Counted from the first letter of the stretch, positions 17,026 to 25,924 are shown. The stretch: DNA of 64,000 nt from Thiemannella venezuelensis (GCF_014203605.1 NZ_JACHJJ010000004.1:62001-126000), one strand, 5' to 3'. The notes: generated by a model not told the origin, from the letters alone. Numbers and translations: made by a program.

Positions 17026-17034
17026 CGTATTCCC

Positions 17035-18411
17035 ATGACTTTCGTCGGACGGCAGGAGCAGCTGGAAGCGCTCCGGGAATGGTGGGAGGAGCCGAATGCC
17101 CGGCCCGCTCTCCTCTGGGGGCGGCGGCGGGTGGGCAAGACCGCTCTCCTGCAGGAGTTCGCGTCGGACAAGCCGGTGATCTTCCATACCGGCGGGAATC
17201 GCACGCCCCATCGCGAGCTGGAGGAGCTCTCCTACCGGGTCGCGGCCGGCACGCCGTCCTCCACCCGTGATCTTCTCTCGCGGCCCTTCGGGAACTGGGA
17301 CGAGGTGCTCGACCACCTCGGCCGGGAGGCGCGGGACGAGCCGCTGCTGCTCGTGCTCGACGAGTTCCCGGAGATGATCAGCAGGGCGCCCGAGCTGGAG
17401 GGCGTGCTCCGGGCCTTCCTCGATCACTCCCACGGGCGGACCAAGCTCCGGATCATCCTCTGCGGCTCGGCCGTGCGTACGATGCGGTCGATTCAGGAAT
17501 ACCGTGCGCCTCTCTACGGCCGGTTCGACCTGACGATGCAGCTGCACCCGTTCCGCCCGCACGAGGCGGCCGAGATGCTGCCCGAACTGACCCCGCCGGA
17601 CCGCGCGCTGGTCTACGGCCTTCTCGGAGGTATGCCGCTCTACCTGTCGTGGTGGCGGCAGGAGCTCTCGATCGAGGACAACCTCAGGCGGCTCGCCTGC
17701 CGTCCCGACGCGAGGATGATCCGTGAGGGGGACCTCGTCCTCGCGACGGAGGCGGGGCAGGGAGTGCATCTCGCCGCCACGCTGCAGGCCATCGCCGAGG
17801 GTTGCACCAAGCACAACGAGATCGCCGACGCCATCGGCGCCGACCCCACCCGCACCCTCAACGACCTGCTGGCACTGCGCCTGGTGGAGAGGCTCCAGCC
17901 GGTCACGGAGTCCGCGCGGACCCGCAGGAAGGTCTACCGCATCACCGACAACTTCCTCGCCTTCTACCTGGGCACGCTCTCACGTGTGCTGCCCGAGATC
18001 GACCGTGGGCTCGGTGAGACCGTCCTGCCGGTGCTGGCGGCGTCGCTGGACGACCACATGGGGGACGTCTGGGAGGAGGCCTTCCGTGATCATTTGAGGC
18101 TCCGAGCCGCGGAGATCGGGCCCGAGGTGGTGGCGATCGGGCCCTGGTGGCGAGGTGACGGCCAGCACCAGATCGACGCCGTGGCGCTCAGCGGCCGGTC
18201 CAGGACGCCGGTCCTGGTCGGAGAGGCGAAGTGGGGCCGGAAGGTGAACGCGGGCCGGATCAAGGCCGACCTCGTGGCGAAGGCGGCGCACCTGGCCAGG
18301 AATCCGGGTGAGCTGCGCTACGCCGTGTGCGCCAGGGAGACCGTTTCCAACGCGGATGCCGACGTCCTGTGCGTCACCGCCGCGGACATCTTCGCTCCGC
18401 GCCCGTCCTGA
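17035..18411 (+). CDS. AAA ATPase with C-terminal DUF234 nuclease-like domain
   Basis: 458 residues from ATG 17035, a probable leaderless start. The N-terminus FVGRQEQLEAL leads to Walker A GRRRVGKTALL near residue 25 and Walker B LLLVLDEFPEM near 105, the layout of the archaeal-type ATPase family (Pfam ATPase_2). A winged-helix segment follows (HNEIADAIGADPTRTLNDLL). The C-terminal DUF234 part has QIDAVAL and LVGEAKWG, the D...ExK spacing of a PD-(D/E)xK fold. Cellular role is not established; DNA-linked and toxin-like roles have been suggested for relatives. The start is flush against a large palindrome. Confidence 0.87.
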   Translation: MTFVGRQEQLEALREWWEEPNARPALLWGRRRVGKTALLQEFASDKPVIFHTGGNRTPHRELEELSYRVAAGTPSSTRDLLSRPFGNWDEVLDHLGREARDEPLLLVLDEFPEMISRAPELEGVLRAFLDHSHGRTKLRIILCGSAVRTMRSIQEYRAPLYGRFDLTMQLHPFRPHEAAEMLPELTPPDRALVYGLLGGMPLYLSWWRQELSIEDNLRRLACRPDARMIREGDLVLATEAGQGVHLAATLQAIAEGCTKHNEIADAIGADPTRTLNDLLALRLVERLQPVTESARTRRKVYRITDNFLAFYLGTLSRVLPEIDRGLGETVLPVLAASLDDHMGDVWEEAFRDHLRLRAAEIGPEVVAIGPWWRGDGQHQIDAVALSGRSRTPVLVGEAKWGRKVNAGRIKADLVAKAAHLARNPGELRYAVCARETVSNADADVLCVTAADIFAPRPS

Positions 18412-18443
18412 CGACCGATCCGGCTCCCGGCCCGGAGCGGGTG

Positions 18444-18481
18444 GTGTCCTCCCGCGATTCGGCGGGGTCGCGGGAGGACAC
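18444..18481. terminator. Bidirectional hairpin terminator
   Basis: GTGTCCTCCCGCGA (18444-18457) and TCGCGGGAGGACAC (18468-18481) form a perfect 14-bp stem with a 10-nt loop. It lies between the convergent ATPase and methyltransferase genes. Confidence 0.85.
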
Positions 18482-18492
18482 CGCGGGGAAGG

Positions 18493-19140
18493 TCAGCGTC
18501 TGCGGGCGATCGTGACGCCGTCGCGCACGGGCAGCATCACCGACTCGACCCGGTCGTCGGCGGCCGTGATCTCGTTCATGCGGCGCATGGCGACGGCGTC
18601 CTCGTCCTGGAAGGCGGGGTCGAACACCCGGCCGCCGAGGAACACGTTGTCCAGGACGACGAGGCCGCCGGGGCGCAGCCGGGTGACGATCTCCTCGTAG
18701 TAGGCGGGGTAGCCGGCCTTGTCGGCGTCGATGAAGGCGAAGTCGAGGTGCGGCTCGGCGGGGAGCGCCCGCAGCGTCTCGATCGCGGGGGCGATCCTCA
18801 GCTCGATGCGCTCCGCCACGCCCGCGCGGTCCCAGTAGCGCTCGGCGACGGAGGTCCACTCGGGGTTGACGTCGCAGGCGAGCAGGCGGCCGTCCGCGGG
18901 CAGGCCGCGGGCGATGCAGATGGAGGAGTAGCCGGTGAACACGCCCACCTCGACGGCGCGGCGGGCCCCGGACATCCGGACCAGCATGGTCAGCAGGGCG
19001 CCCTCGTCGTGGGAGACCTGCATCCCGGCGGCGCCGCCGGTGGCCCGGCGGGTCTCGTCGGCGAGCTCGCGGAGCAGCTCGTCGGCGGGTGTGCAGTGCG
19101 CGAGCAGGTAGTCGCCGACGACGGGGTCGAGAACGGACAT
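18493..19140 (-). CDS. Class I O-methyltransferase, caffeoyl-CoA/catechol type
   Basis: 215 residues from ATG 19140, with AAAGGA upstream. Motif I AVEVGVFTGYSSICIA near residue 60 binds S-adenosylmethionine; the metal and catalytic segment is FIDADKAGYPAYYE near 130, followed by LVVLDNVFLGGRV. This is the small cation-dependent O-methyltransferase family, which methylates vicinal hydroxyls of aromatic substrates. No biosynthetic neighbours point to a substrate. Confidence 0.9.
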   Translation of the reverse strand: MSVLDPVVGDYLLAHCTPADELLRELADETRRATGGAAGMQVSHDEGALLTMLVRMSGARRAVEVGVFTGYSSICIARGLPADGRLLACDVNPEWTSVAERYWDRAGVAERIELRIAPAIETLRALPAEPHLDFAFIDADKAGYPAYYEEIVTRLRPGGLVVLDNVFLGGRVFDPAFQDEDAVAMRRMNEITAADDRVESVMLPVRDGVTIARRR

Positions 19141-19485
19141 GGAAATCCTTTCGGTGGTGATGTCGCTCGCGGCGGGCGGGTGAGAGCGTGCCGCCCGGAG
19201 GAGGGCCGACCGCCCACGGTCTTCGGGCTTCGCCCAAGCGGCTGCCGAGGCGCCGAGGACGCCGTTCGCCGGAGCGGTGACGCTCCTGACCGTCCGGCGT
19301 CCGGAGCTCCGGACCCGCCACGGGATCGGGGAACGGGGACCCGATCCGAACAAGATCCGATCCTAGCCGGACGGCGCCGGCGAAACCACCGAAGGACCTG
19401 CAGGACCGCCCGGAGACGCCGGTCTCCTGATCGCGGCCGGCGGAACGGCCCCGCGCCCGGACGGGCGCCCGGGCGGGGACCGGGG
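19141..19485. other. Intergenic stretch, no gene seen
   Basis: 345 bp between the methyltransferase start and the end of the reductase gene. It holds a direct repeat GATCCGA (around 19344-19362) and, on the minus strand, TAGGAT as a possible -10 for the methyltransferase. No frame here has both a start signal and recognisable protein features. Confidence 0.5.
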
Positions 19486-20466
19486 TCAGCCCGCCGCGGC
19501 CCCGGTCCGGTCCGCCTCTGAGTCGACGAGGGCGGACAGCTCCTCCGGGGACATGCATCCGGGGGCGAGGTGCTCGCGGGCGGCGCGGTCCGCCTCGCGG
19601 CGCAGGACCTCGTTGGCCGGCGTGGGGACGCCGAGCTCGCGGCCGAGCAGGACGATCTCGCCGTTGAGGTGGTCGGCCTCGATCGAGCCGCCGGCCCTGG
19701 CCAGGCTCTGCCAGGACGAGCCGCCGCCCCGCTCGGCTCCTCCGACCGGCAGGGCCTCGACATCCTTCCCGCGCCGCTCCCGCTCCTCCTGGGAGGAGGC
19801 GTAGGCGATCCCGGCCGAGTCCAGCACCGCCCGGCCCTCGGCGCGCACCCGCTCCATGATCGGTTCCTGTCCGGGAGCGCGGCCGCAGAGCGCCTCGCAG
19901 GCGTTGCCCAGGTTGCCGAGCAGCTTGGCGTACTTCCAGCGCATCACGTCCGGTACGGCGACGCCGGTGAACGAGCTCGCCGACAGGTCCCCGGCGATCC
20001 GCTCCGACAGCTCGTCGGTGCCGTGCGGGTAGCGGCCGAGCTGGAGCAGGCCCGACTTGGGAGACCCGTAGGCCGTCACGACGCCGGGCTCCAGATGCAG
20101 CGCGGGCAGCCAGACGTACATGCCGTAGACCCGCTCGAACCGCCGCAGGGCCGTGCGCTCGTTGGCCACGCCGTTCTGCGCGCACACCACCGGCACGCGG
20201 CGCGGCCAGGGGTCCAGTGCGGCGACCGTGTCCTGTGACTTGACCGCCAGGACCAGCACGTCGCCGTCGCGGAGCCGTACCGGGCCGCGGGTCACCGGGA
20301 CGCGGAGCGTCAGGTTCTCGCCGGGGGTGACCAGGCGCAGGCCGTCTCGCCCGAGCGCGTCGTGGTGGGCGCCGCGGGCGACGAGCAGCACGTCGTGCCC
20401 GGCCTGGAAGAGCCGTCCCCCGATGGTCCCGCCGACGGCCCCCGCCCCGACCACGATGTAGCGCAC
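19486..20466 (-). CDS. 2-dehydropantoate 2-reductase family protein
   Basis: 326 residues. The N-terminus VGAGAVGGTIGGRL is the NADPH-binding Rossmann turn; AQNGVANE and the C-terminal RWKYAKLLGNLGNACEAL carry the Asn and Lys expected in ketopantoate reductases (ApbA/PanE fold). Such enzymes reduce ketopantoate for pantothenate synthesis, but many paralogues act on other 2-oxo acids. The TetR gene at 20494 lies just upstream on the same strand (27 bp), so the two may be co-transcribed. Confidence 0.88.
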   Translation of the reverse strand: MRYIVVGAGAVGGTIGGRLFQAGHDVLLVARGAHHDALGRDGLRLVTPGENLTLRVPVTRGPVRLRDGDVLVLAVKSQDTVAALDPWPRRVPVVCAQNGVANERTALRRFERVYGMYVWLPALHLEPGVVTAYGSPKSGLLQLGRYPHGTDELSERIAGDLSASSFTGVAVPDVMRWKYAKLLGNLGNACEALCGRAPGQEPIMERVRAEGRAVLDSAGIAYASSQEERERRGKDVEALPVGGAERGGGSSWQSLARAGGSIEADHLNGEIVLLGRELGVPTPANEVLRREADRAAREHLAPGCMSPEELSALVDSEADRTGAAAG

Positions 20467-20493
20467 GATCGGGATCGTGCCGCAGCGGCGGGC

Positions 20494-21114
20494 TCAGCGG
20501 CCGGCGCCGGGGCCCGCCAGGCCGTGCAGCAGGAGGTCGGTGAGGGTGTCCACCGCCTCGTCGCCGGTGACGCCCGGCCCCTTCTCCCCGGCGGTCAGCA
20601 CCGAGTAGGCGAACATCGAGAGCATCGAGCCCATCGCCGCGCCGACCAGGGCCGGGTCGCCGGGCAGGGGGTGGCCCCGCTCCCGCAGGTGTTCGAGGTG
20701 GTCGCGGAGGACGGCGGTGTCCTCGGCGAGGCTCTCCCATGCGCGGCCGGAGTCCAGGGGCTCGGTCATCGCCGACTGGAAGAGGGCGACCATCACCGGA
20801 AGGTGGTCGCGGAAGACGTTCCAGACGACGGCGACGTGGGCGCGGAGCTGGGCGCGGTCGGTCAGGTCGTGGTCGCGGGGGTGGTCGCGGGCGCCGATCT
20901 CCGAGTCGGCCTGGTCATGCATGTCCCGCAGGAGCGACTGGAGCAGCTCCTCCTTGCTCGCGAAGTGGTCGTAGAAGGAGCCGGTGGCCCGTCCGGCGGC
21001 GGCCGTGATGTCGGTGATCTTGGTGTTCAGGTAGCCGCGCTCCGCGAACAGGCGGCGGGCCGCCTCCTTCAGCGCGGCCTCGGTCTCCGCCGCCCTGGCC
21101 TTGCGTACGCCCAC
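20494..21114 (-). CDS. TetR-family transcriptional regulator
   Basis: 206 residues from GTG 21114, preceded by GAAGGGGAC at good spacing. The helix-turn-helix is [32 protein letters not shown]. The C-terminal domain has the length of small-molecule sensors. It diverges from an FAD monooxygenase gene, and two short palindromes lie between them at 21164-21190. It most likely represses the monooxygenase and itself. Confidence 0.9.
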   Translation of the reverse strand: MGVRKARAAETEAALKEAARRLFAERGYLNTKITDITAAAGRATGSFYDHFASKEELLQSLLRDMHDQADSEIGARDHPRDHDLTDRAQLRAHVAVVWNVFRDHLPVMVALFQSAMTEPLDSGRAWESLAEDTAVLRDHLEHLRERGHPLPGDPALVGAAMGSMLSMFAYSVLTAGEKGPGVTGDEAVDTLTDLLLHGLAGPGAGR

Positions 21115-21163
21115 CGGATCGTCCCCTTCCCTCTTGACCTCCGACGGTAGCAATCCCCATACT

Positions 21164-21190
21164 GAATCAACATTCGGTGAATCGAGATTC
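21164..21190. promoter_or_regulatory. Twin palindromic operator, TetR/monooxygenase
   Basis: GAATCAACATTC (21164-21175) and GAATCGAGATTC (21179-21190) are palindromes 15 bp apart, one and a half helical turns. They sit 12 bp before the monooxygenase start codon and about 50 bp from the TetR start, a typical TetR double site. Confidence 0.7.
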
Positions 21191-21202
21191 AGGGAGAAGA
21201 CC

Positions 21203-22312
21203 ATGCGTGCCATCGTGGTGGGCGGGGGAGTGGCCGGTGCGGCGAGCGCGGTCGCGCTGCGGCGGGCGGGGATCGAGGTCACCGTCGTCGAGGCGTACGA
21301 GGACCCGGCGGGGGAGGTCGGCTCCTTCCTGAGCCTGGCGGGCAACGGGCTGCGGGCGCTCGACGCGCTGGGCTGCATGGAGGCCGTGGCCGGGCGCGGG
21401 TTCGCGGTGCCGCGCCAGCGGATGTGGGGGAGCTCCGGCAGGCTGCTCGGCGACGTCCCCCGCGGGCGGCTCTCGGGCGACCCGCTCCACAGCGTGACGC
21501 TCATGCGCGGTCACCTGGTCGAGGAACTGCGCGCCGCGGCGGTCCGCGCGGGCGCCGAGATCGTCACCGGCAGGCGCTTCGAGCCCGGTACGGCCGGCGC
21601 CGATCTCGTGGTCGGAGCGGACGGGATCTGGTCGGCCACCAGGAAGGCGCTGGACCCGGCGGCCCCCGAACCCCGCTACGCCGGGATCTACACCGTCTCC
21701 GGGGTCTCGGAGCGGGTCCCCGGCGGCGTCGCGGCCGAGCCGGGCGTGTTCAACATGGTCTTCGCGCGCAGCGGCGCCTTCATCCACGTCACCGCTCCGG
21801 ACGGGGCCGTCTGGTGGTCGGCCCAGGTCGCCGACCCCGCGGAGCCCGTGGACACCGGTCTGGAGCGGCTGTGCGAGCTCTACCGGTTCGAGGCGGCGCC
21901 CTCGGCGATCCTGCGGGCGGCCACCCGGCTGCACCGTCCGGCCCTGCACCACGTGCTGGCCGAGGTGCCGGTCTGGCAGGACGGCCGGACCGTGCTGGTC
22001 GGTGACGCGGCCCATCCGGTGGGGTCCGGCCAGGGCGCCGCGATGGCCGTGGAGGACGCCGTCGTCCTGGCGCGGGCCGTACGCGAGGAGGGGTCCGCGG
22101 CCGCGGGGCTGGCCCGCTACGACCGCGAGCGCCGCGCCCGCCTGGCCCGGCTGGTCAGGATGGCGAGCGCCAACCGGGACGCCAAGACGGCGGGCCCGGT
22201 CGGCCGCCGGATCAACGACCTGGTCATGCCGGTGTTCTTCCGGCACTTCTACGAGAAGGCCACCGGCTGGCTCTACTCCGACGACCTCTCCGGGGCGCTG
22301 GCGCCCCGGTGA
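21203..22312 (+). CDS. FAD-dependent monooxygenase, PHBH type
   Basis: 369 residues from ATG 21203 (AGGGAG upstream). FAD motifs are in order: [11 protein letters not shown] at residues 6-16, VGADGIWS near 140, and [21 protein letters not shown] near 265. Between these is the beta-sheet substrate domain. Group A flavoprotein hydroxylases use NAD(P)H and oxygen to hydroxylate aromatic or polyketide-like compounds, including drugs such as rifampicin and tetracycline. Control by the adjacent TetR protein suggests detoxification or catabolism of the TetR ligand. Confidence 0.9.
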   Translation: MRAIVVGGGVAGAASAVALRRAGIEVTVVEAYEDPAGEVGSFLSLAGNGLRALDALGCMEAVAGRGFAVPRQRMWGSSGRLLGDVPRGRLSGDPLHSVTLMRGHLVEELRAAAVRAGAEIVTGRRFEPGTAGADLVVGADGIWSATRKALDPAAPEPRYAGIYTVSGVSERVPGGVAAEPGVFNMVFARSGAFIHVTAPDGAVWWSAQVADPAEPVDTGLERLCELYRFEAAPSAILRAATRLHRPALHHVLAEVPVWQDGRTVLVGDAAHPVGSGQGAAMAVEDAVVLARAVREEGSAAAGLARYDRERRARLARLVRMASANRDAKTAGPVGRRINDLVMPVFFRHFYEKATGWLYSDDLSGALAPR

Positions 22313-22329
22313 GGGTCAGAAGGCGGGGG

Positions 22330-22425
22330 TCAGAAGGGGAGGATCCGGCCCGACGGGGTCCGGAGGTCGAGCGACACCGGCTTACGTGGCGGACGCGGAC
22401 GTTGCACGATCTGAACTCTCTTCAC
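22330..22425 (-). CDS. 31-residue Arg/Pro-rich peptide, copy B
   Basis: A 31-codon gene with GTG 22425, AAAGGAG upstream and TGA at 22330. It starts MKRVQIVQRPRPPRKP and ends LDLRTPSGRILPF, 26 of 31 residues identical to copy A at 15491-15586; the five changes are L/V, R/K, A/V, P/S and P/I. It lies 59 bp downstream of the 94-residue protein gene on the same strand and convergent with the monooxygenase gene. There is no signal peptide. Conservation with mostly synonymous change argues strongly that it is translated. Function unknown. Confidence 0.82.
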   Translation of the reverse strand: MKRVQIVQRPRPPRKPVSLDLRTPSGRILPF

Positions 22426-22484
22426 GATGCCGCTCCTTTCTACTCTTGATCACCTGTGTTACCCATGTGGCACTCAAGAAACAC

Positions 22485-22769
22485 CTATCGACGTATCACG
22501 TGCAGGACGCTCACCACCCGCTCCGCCACCGTGGCGACGTCGCCGGCGTGCCCGAGGCGCCCGGCCCAGGAGAGCCAGAACCACCATTCGCCGTCCTCCT
22601 CGTGGGCGGCGAGGACGTCCTCGGTCCTCGCCGGGACCATCGGGTTGATGACGTGGAGGTGCGGGAACGGCTCCGCCGGCGTCTCCAGGCGCACCCGGAA
22701 GGAGTGCGCCTCGAGCTGGGCCGCGAGGCGGCGCAGGTGCTCGAGTGCCTCGTGGCGGTCGGCGGTCAT
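22485..22769 (-). CDS. 94-residue conserved protein of unknown function
   Basis: Start ATG 22767-22769 has AGGAG at good spacing; the frame is open further upstream but without a signal. The protein is alpha/beta, beginning with a helix (EALEHLRRLAAQLEAHSFRV) and ending with a Trp-rich strand and helix (GEWWFWLSWAGRLGHAGDV). It diverges from the TPR regulator gene at 22998, a pairing common in actinomycetes where small partner proteins flank helix-turn-helix regulators. I cannot assign a family. Confidence 0.7.
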   Translation of the reverse strand: MTADRHEALEHLRRLAAQLEAHSFRVRLETPAEPFPHLHVINPMVPARTEDVLAAHEEDGEWWFWLSWAGRLGHAGDVATVAERVVSVLHVIRR

Positions 22770-22997
22770 CCGGATCACTCCTGGCGGGTGCTGCGGGTTC
22801 CTTATGAACGTGATATCCCGTGACAGGCCAGACAATCGATCTTGATTCTGCGAAAGCGTGAGAATACGCGGAACAACGGAGAAACCCATCGGTATTCCGT
22901 GCGGAAACCGCGGACAAAGGGAATGTCATGCACAGGCATGCTTACTCTGTGGTGTGCGCTGGTTAATCTTGCGTCAACGGCGACCGGGAGGGGCACC

Positions 22998-24437
22998 GTG
23001 GCCCGAGGTGAGCACTCGCCCGCCTGCGCCAGGCGCTGGCGGGAGCAGGCGAAGGCGCAGCAGTGGACGCTCTGGCAGACCACGCAGGCCGTGCACGGCT
23101 GCTGCGGGGTGAGCCTGCTCAAGGCGCACCGGCTGGCCAGGGGGTGGTCGGCCAGGCAGGCGGTCCAGGAGCTGCGGGAGCTCTGCGAGCGCGAGGGCCT
23201 CGGCGCGCCGCGGGCCGGCATCGACCTGCTCAACGCCTGGGAGAACCACCGCGCCAGACCCCGGCCGCAGACCGCCGAGCTGCTGGCGCGGCTCTACCGC
23301 GCCAACGCCGTACGGCTCGGCCTGGCCGGGGACTACTGCGAGGACGGCGGCCAGGCCGAGGTCGTGGTCGTCTCCGGCGGCGAGTCCGGCGCGCCGTACC
23401 GGACGGCACGGGAGCGGACGGCGGACGACGCCGAGCGGCGCGCGCTCTTCCACCACGCGCTGCTCGGCTCGCGCGTCGCGATGAGCGGGCGGCTGATGGC
23501 CGAGGTCGAGCGGACCCGCCAGGACCTGGACCGCACGCTCGCCGCGGGCGGCGTGACGGACGAGCAGCTCGACCTCCTCGACGAGCAGGTGCTGCGCTAC
23601 CGGCGCGAGTACATCACCAGCGCCCCGCTGCCGATGCTCTACCGGCTGATGCTGGAGCTGTCGGAGGTACGCGCGCTGGCCGCCGCCCGGCAGCCCGCGA
23701 TGGTCCAGCGCCGCCTGCTCAACGCCACCGTGATGCTCGCGCTGCTCTCGGCCGACGCGCTGATGAAGCTCGGCGACACCCGCCAGGCCCACGCCTGGTA
23801 CGGCACCGCGCGCACCGCCTCCGACGACATGGGCGACCTGCGGCTGCGCGCGCTGGTCCGGGCGCAGCAGGCCATGCTGCCCTACTACTACGGGGACCTG
23901 GCCGAGACCGTGCGGCTGGCGCGCGAGGCCCGGATGCTGGCCGGGAACGCGCCCAGTTCCCCGGCGGCGCTCGGCGCGGCGGCGGAGGCGCGGGCGCTGG
24001 CCAGGATGGGCGAGCACAAGGCCGCCCGGGTCGCGCTGGCCGAGGCCGAGCAGATCTTCGCCAGGATGCCCCCGGAGGGCCGCGACCACCTGGCGTTCCG
24101 CTTCTCGGAGCGGCGGCTGCAGTTCTACCGGATCGGCACGCTGATCGAGCTGGGCGAGGAGGTCGACTGGACGCCCGCCCCGGCGGGGCCGTACACCATC
24201 GACCCGGTGCTCATCCGGCTCGACCAGGCCGCCCACCTGGTCCGCGACGGCAGGGCCGAGGAGGGCTGCCGGCTGGCGGAGAAGGCGCTGCTCCAGGCCC
24301 CGCCCGAGCACCGCACCTCGATCGTGGTCGACCGGGCGCGGGCCCTGCTGGCGGAGGTCCCGGACGGGCAGCGCCGGGCGGCCGCCGTGCGCCACCTGGC
24401 GGACCTGCTCGCCGGCGCCGTCCCGGCCGTGCCATGA
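22998..24437 (+). CDS. Regulator with helix-turn-helix-like N-terminus and TPR-like repeats
   Basis: 479 residues from GTG 22998, preceded by GGGAGGGG. The first 110 residues (SLLKAHRLARGWSARQAVQE, LLNAWENHRARPRPQTAELL) resemble the degenerate XRE-type DNA-binding region of large actinomycete regulators. The rest is helical with TPR-like repeats (ALGAAAEARALARMGEHKAA). The stop overlaps the ATG of the phosphotransferase gene (ATGA), so the two are translationally coupled. Likely a cytoplasmic regulator or scaffold; the signal is unknown. Confidence 0.75.
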   Translation: MARGEHSPACARRWREQAKAQQWTLWQTTQAVHGCCGVSLLKAHRLARGWSARQAVQELRELCEREGLGAPRAGIDLLNAWENHRARPRPQTAELLARLYRANAVRLGLAGDYCEDGGQAEVVVVSGGESGAPYRTARERTADDAERRALFHHALLGSRVAMSGRLMAEVERTRQDLDRTLAAGGVTDEQLDLLDEQVLRYRREYITSAPLPMLYRLMLELSEVRALAAARQPAMVQRRLLNATVMLALLSADALMKLGDTRQAHAWYGTARTASDDMGDLRLRALVRAQQAMLPYYYGDLAETVRLAREARMLAGNAPSSPAALGAAAEARALARMGEHKAARVALAEAEQIFARMPPEGRDHLAFRFSERRLQFYRIGTLIELGEEVDWTPAPAGPYTIDPVLIRLDQAAHLVRDGRAEEGCRLAEKALLQAPPEHRTSIVVDRARALLAEVPDGQRRAAAVRHLADLLAGAVPAVP

Positions 24438-25342
24438 GCGGTTCCCTGGCGGTGCAGGCGTTCACGATCCTCGGCGAGGTCTGCGACGAGCTGGGGATCG
24501 ACCACCGGGACGCGGAGCTGCTGCGCGTGCGGAGCAACGCGGTCTTCAAGCTGCGCGGCGAGATCGTGGTCAGGATCGCCACCGCGCCCAACGCGCCGGC
24601 CCGGCTCCCGGCGGTGCTGGCGGTGGCCCGCTGGCTGGCCGAGCAGGGGTTCCCCGCGGTCCGCCCGGCCGACGAGATCTCCGACCAGCCGGTGGTGCAC
24701 GGCGGCGGGGTCGTCACGTTCTGGCACTACGTCCCGGCCAGCGGCCGGCCCACCACGACCGAGCTGGGCGGGATCCTGCGCAGCCTGCACCGGCTGCCGG
24801 TGCCGCCGGTCGCGCTGAAGAGGTTCGCCGACCCGCTGGCCGGGGTGCGCCGGGCGGCGGACCGATCGGCGGTGCTCACCCCCGGCCAGCGCGCCTGGCT
24901 GGGCGACCGCATCGCCGAGCTGACCGAGCGCTGGGCGGGTCTGGAGGTGGAGGGCTCGGAGGTGCTGCTGCACGGCGACGCCTGGATCGACAACCTGCTG
25001 CGCCGCACCGACGGACACGTGGTGCTCTGCGACTGGGACGGAGTGGCCGTCGGCCCCCGCGAGTGGGACCTGGTCCACACCTACCACGGCGAGCGCCGCT
25101 TCGGCCTGACCGCCGCGGACGTGGACGCGTTCGCCGACGCGTACGGCAGCGACCTGCGCTCCTGGGAGGGCTACTCCACCCTGATGGAGGTGCGGGACAT
25201 GTACGCCGTGGGCATCCACCTCCGCAACGCCGCCACCGACCCCTTCTCCCGCCGGGAGCTGCCCCGCCGCCTCGACTCCCTCAGACGAGGTGAGGAACAT
25301 GCCCGGTGGTACCTGGCGGAACCGGCTAGTGTCTCCCCATAA
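24434..25342 (+). CDS. Aminoglycoside phosphotransferase-family kinase
   Basis: 302 residues. The catalytic (Brenner) motif is HGDAWIDNLL near residue 179 and the metal-binding Asp lies in LCDWDGVAVGPREWDL. The N-terminal lobe has the strand pattern VFKLRGEIVVRIA. The family phosphorylates small molecules, including aminoglycosides, choline and homoserine, and many members have no role in resistance. It is coupled to the upstream TPR regulator by an ATGA overlap, a fixed pair in many actinomycetes. Substrate unknown. Confidence 0.85.
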   Translation: MSGSLAVQAFTILGEVCDELGIDHRDAELLRVRSNAVFKLRGEIVVRIATAPNAPARLPAVLAVARWLAEQGFPAVRPADEISDQPVVHGGGVVTFWHYVPASGRPTTTELGGILRSLHRLPVPPVALKRFADPLAGVRRAADRSAVLTPGQRAWLGDRIAELTERWAGLEVEGSEVLLHGDAWIDNLLRRTDGHVVLCDWDGVAVGPREWDLVHTYHGERRFGLTAADVDAFADAYGSDLRSWEGYSTLMEVRDMYAVGIHLRNAATDPFSRRELPRRLDSLRRGEEHARWYLAEPASVSP

Positions 25343-25365
25343 AGATCTTCATATGGGGGCAAAGC

Positions 25366-25797
25366 ATGCCGAGAGTCACATTGCGACATACCTTCCACGT
25401 GCGCAACAGCCCGGCCGCGCTCCGCGCGCACCTGAGTCAGCCGCAGAGCTACGTGGGGCTCTCGCCGCTGGTCGTCGCGGTCCGCGACGTCGAGGCGGGG
25501 GAGAGGGAGACCCGCTACGTCTCGGTCGAGCGGTTCAGGTTCATGGGCGTGAAGTACGACAACCTGATCAGGGTGACGCTGCGGAGCACGCCCGAGGCCG
25601 TCGAGGGCGAGGTGGCCAGCCCCGGCGGGGTCCGGCTGGACTACCGGTTCCGGCTGACCGGCAGGGACGGCGGGACCGAGGTCGAGGACATGCTGGTGGT
25701 CCGCGCCTGGGCCCGGCCGCTGCTGAACTTCGCGGCGAGGAAGGCCCGCGAGGTCCAGCTCGCCCGCGCCGAGGTCCTCACCTCCCGCCTGGGCTGA
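25366..25797 (+). CDS. SRPBCC (START-like) domain protein
   Basis: 143 residues, ATG 25366 with GGGGCAAAG upstream. The pattern of an N-terminal strand (TLRHTFHVRNSPAALRAHL), a curved beta sheet and a long C-terminal helix (NFAARKAREVQLARAEVL) fits the polyketide cyclase/SRPBCC fold, which encloses a hydrophobic cavity. These proteins bind lipids or small hydrophobic molecules. It follows the phosphotransferase gene by 23 bp. Ligand unknown. Confidence 0.75.
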   Translation: MPRVTLRHTFHVRNSPAALRAHLSQPQSYVGLSPLVVAVRDVEAGERETRYVSVERFRFMGVKYDNLIRVTLRSTPEAVEGEVASPGGVRLDYRFRLTGRDGGTEVEDMLVVRAWARPLLNFAARKAREVQLARAEVLTSRLG

Positions 25798-25816
25798 CCT
25801 CTCCCGGTCGCCCGCG

Positions 25817-25870
25817 TCTGCTGCGTTCGTGACCTCTGCTGCGTTCGTGACCTCTGCTGCGTTCGTGACC
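25817..25870. repeat. Three perfect 18-bp tandem repeats
   Basis: TCTGCTGCGTTCGTGACC occurs three times without change (25817-25834, 25835-25852, 25853-25870), 55 bp upstream of the rhomboid start. It may hold regulator sites, or the extra copies may come from replication slippage. The GTG start at 25925 with AGGGAGG leaves the repeats outside the coding region. Confidence 0.9.
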
Positions 25871-25924
25871 TCGTATCCGGATAATCTTCCCGCGAGCAGG
25901 ACGCGGACAGCCAGGGAGGCGCCG

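Noticed and set aside
23063-24433. Long plus-strand frame ahead of the phosphotransferase
   Set aside because: It is out of frame with the TPR regulator, is Arg/Gly/Pro-rich shadow sequence, and has no start signal; the true gene begins at ATG 24434.
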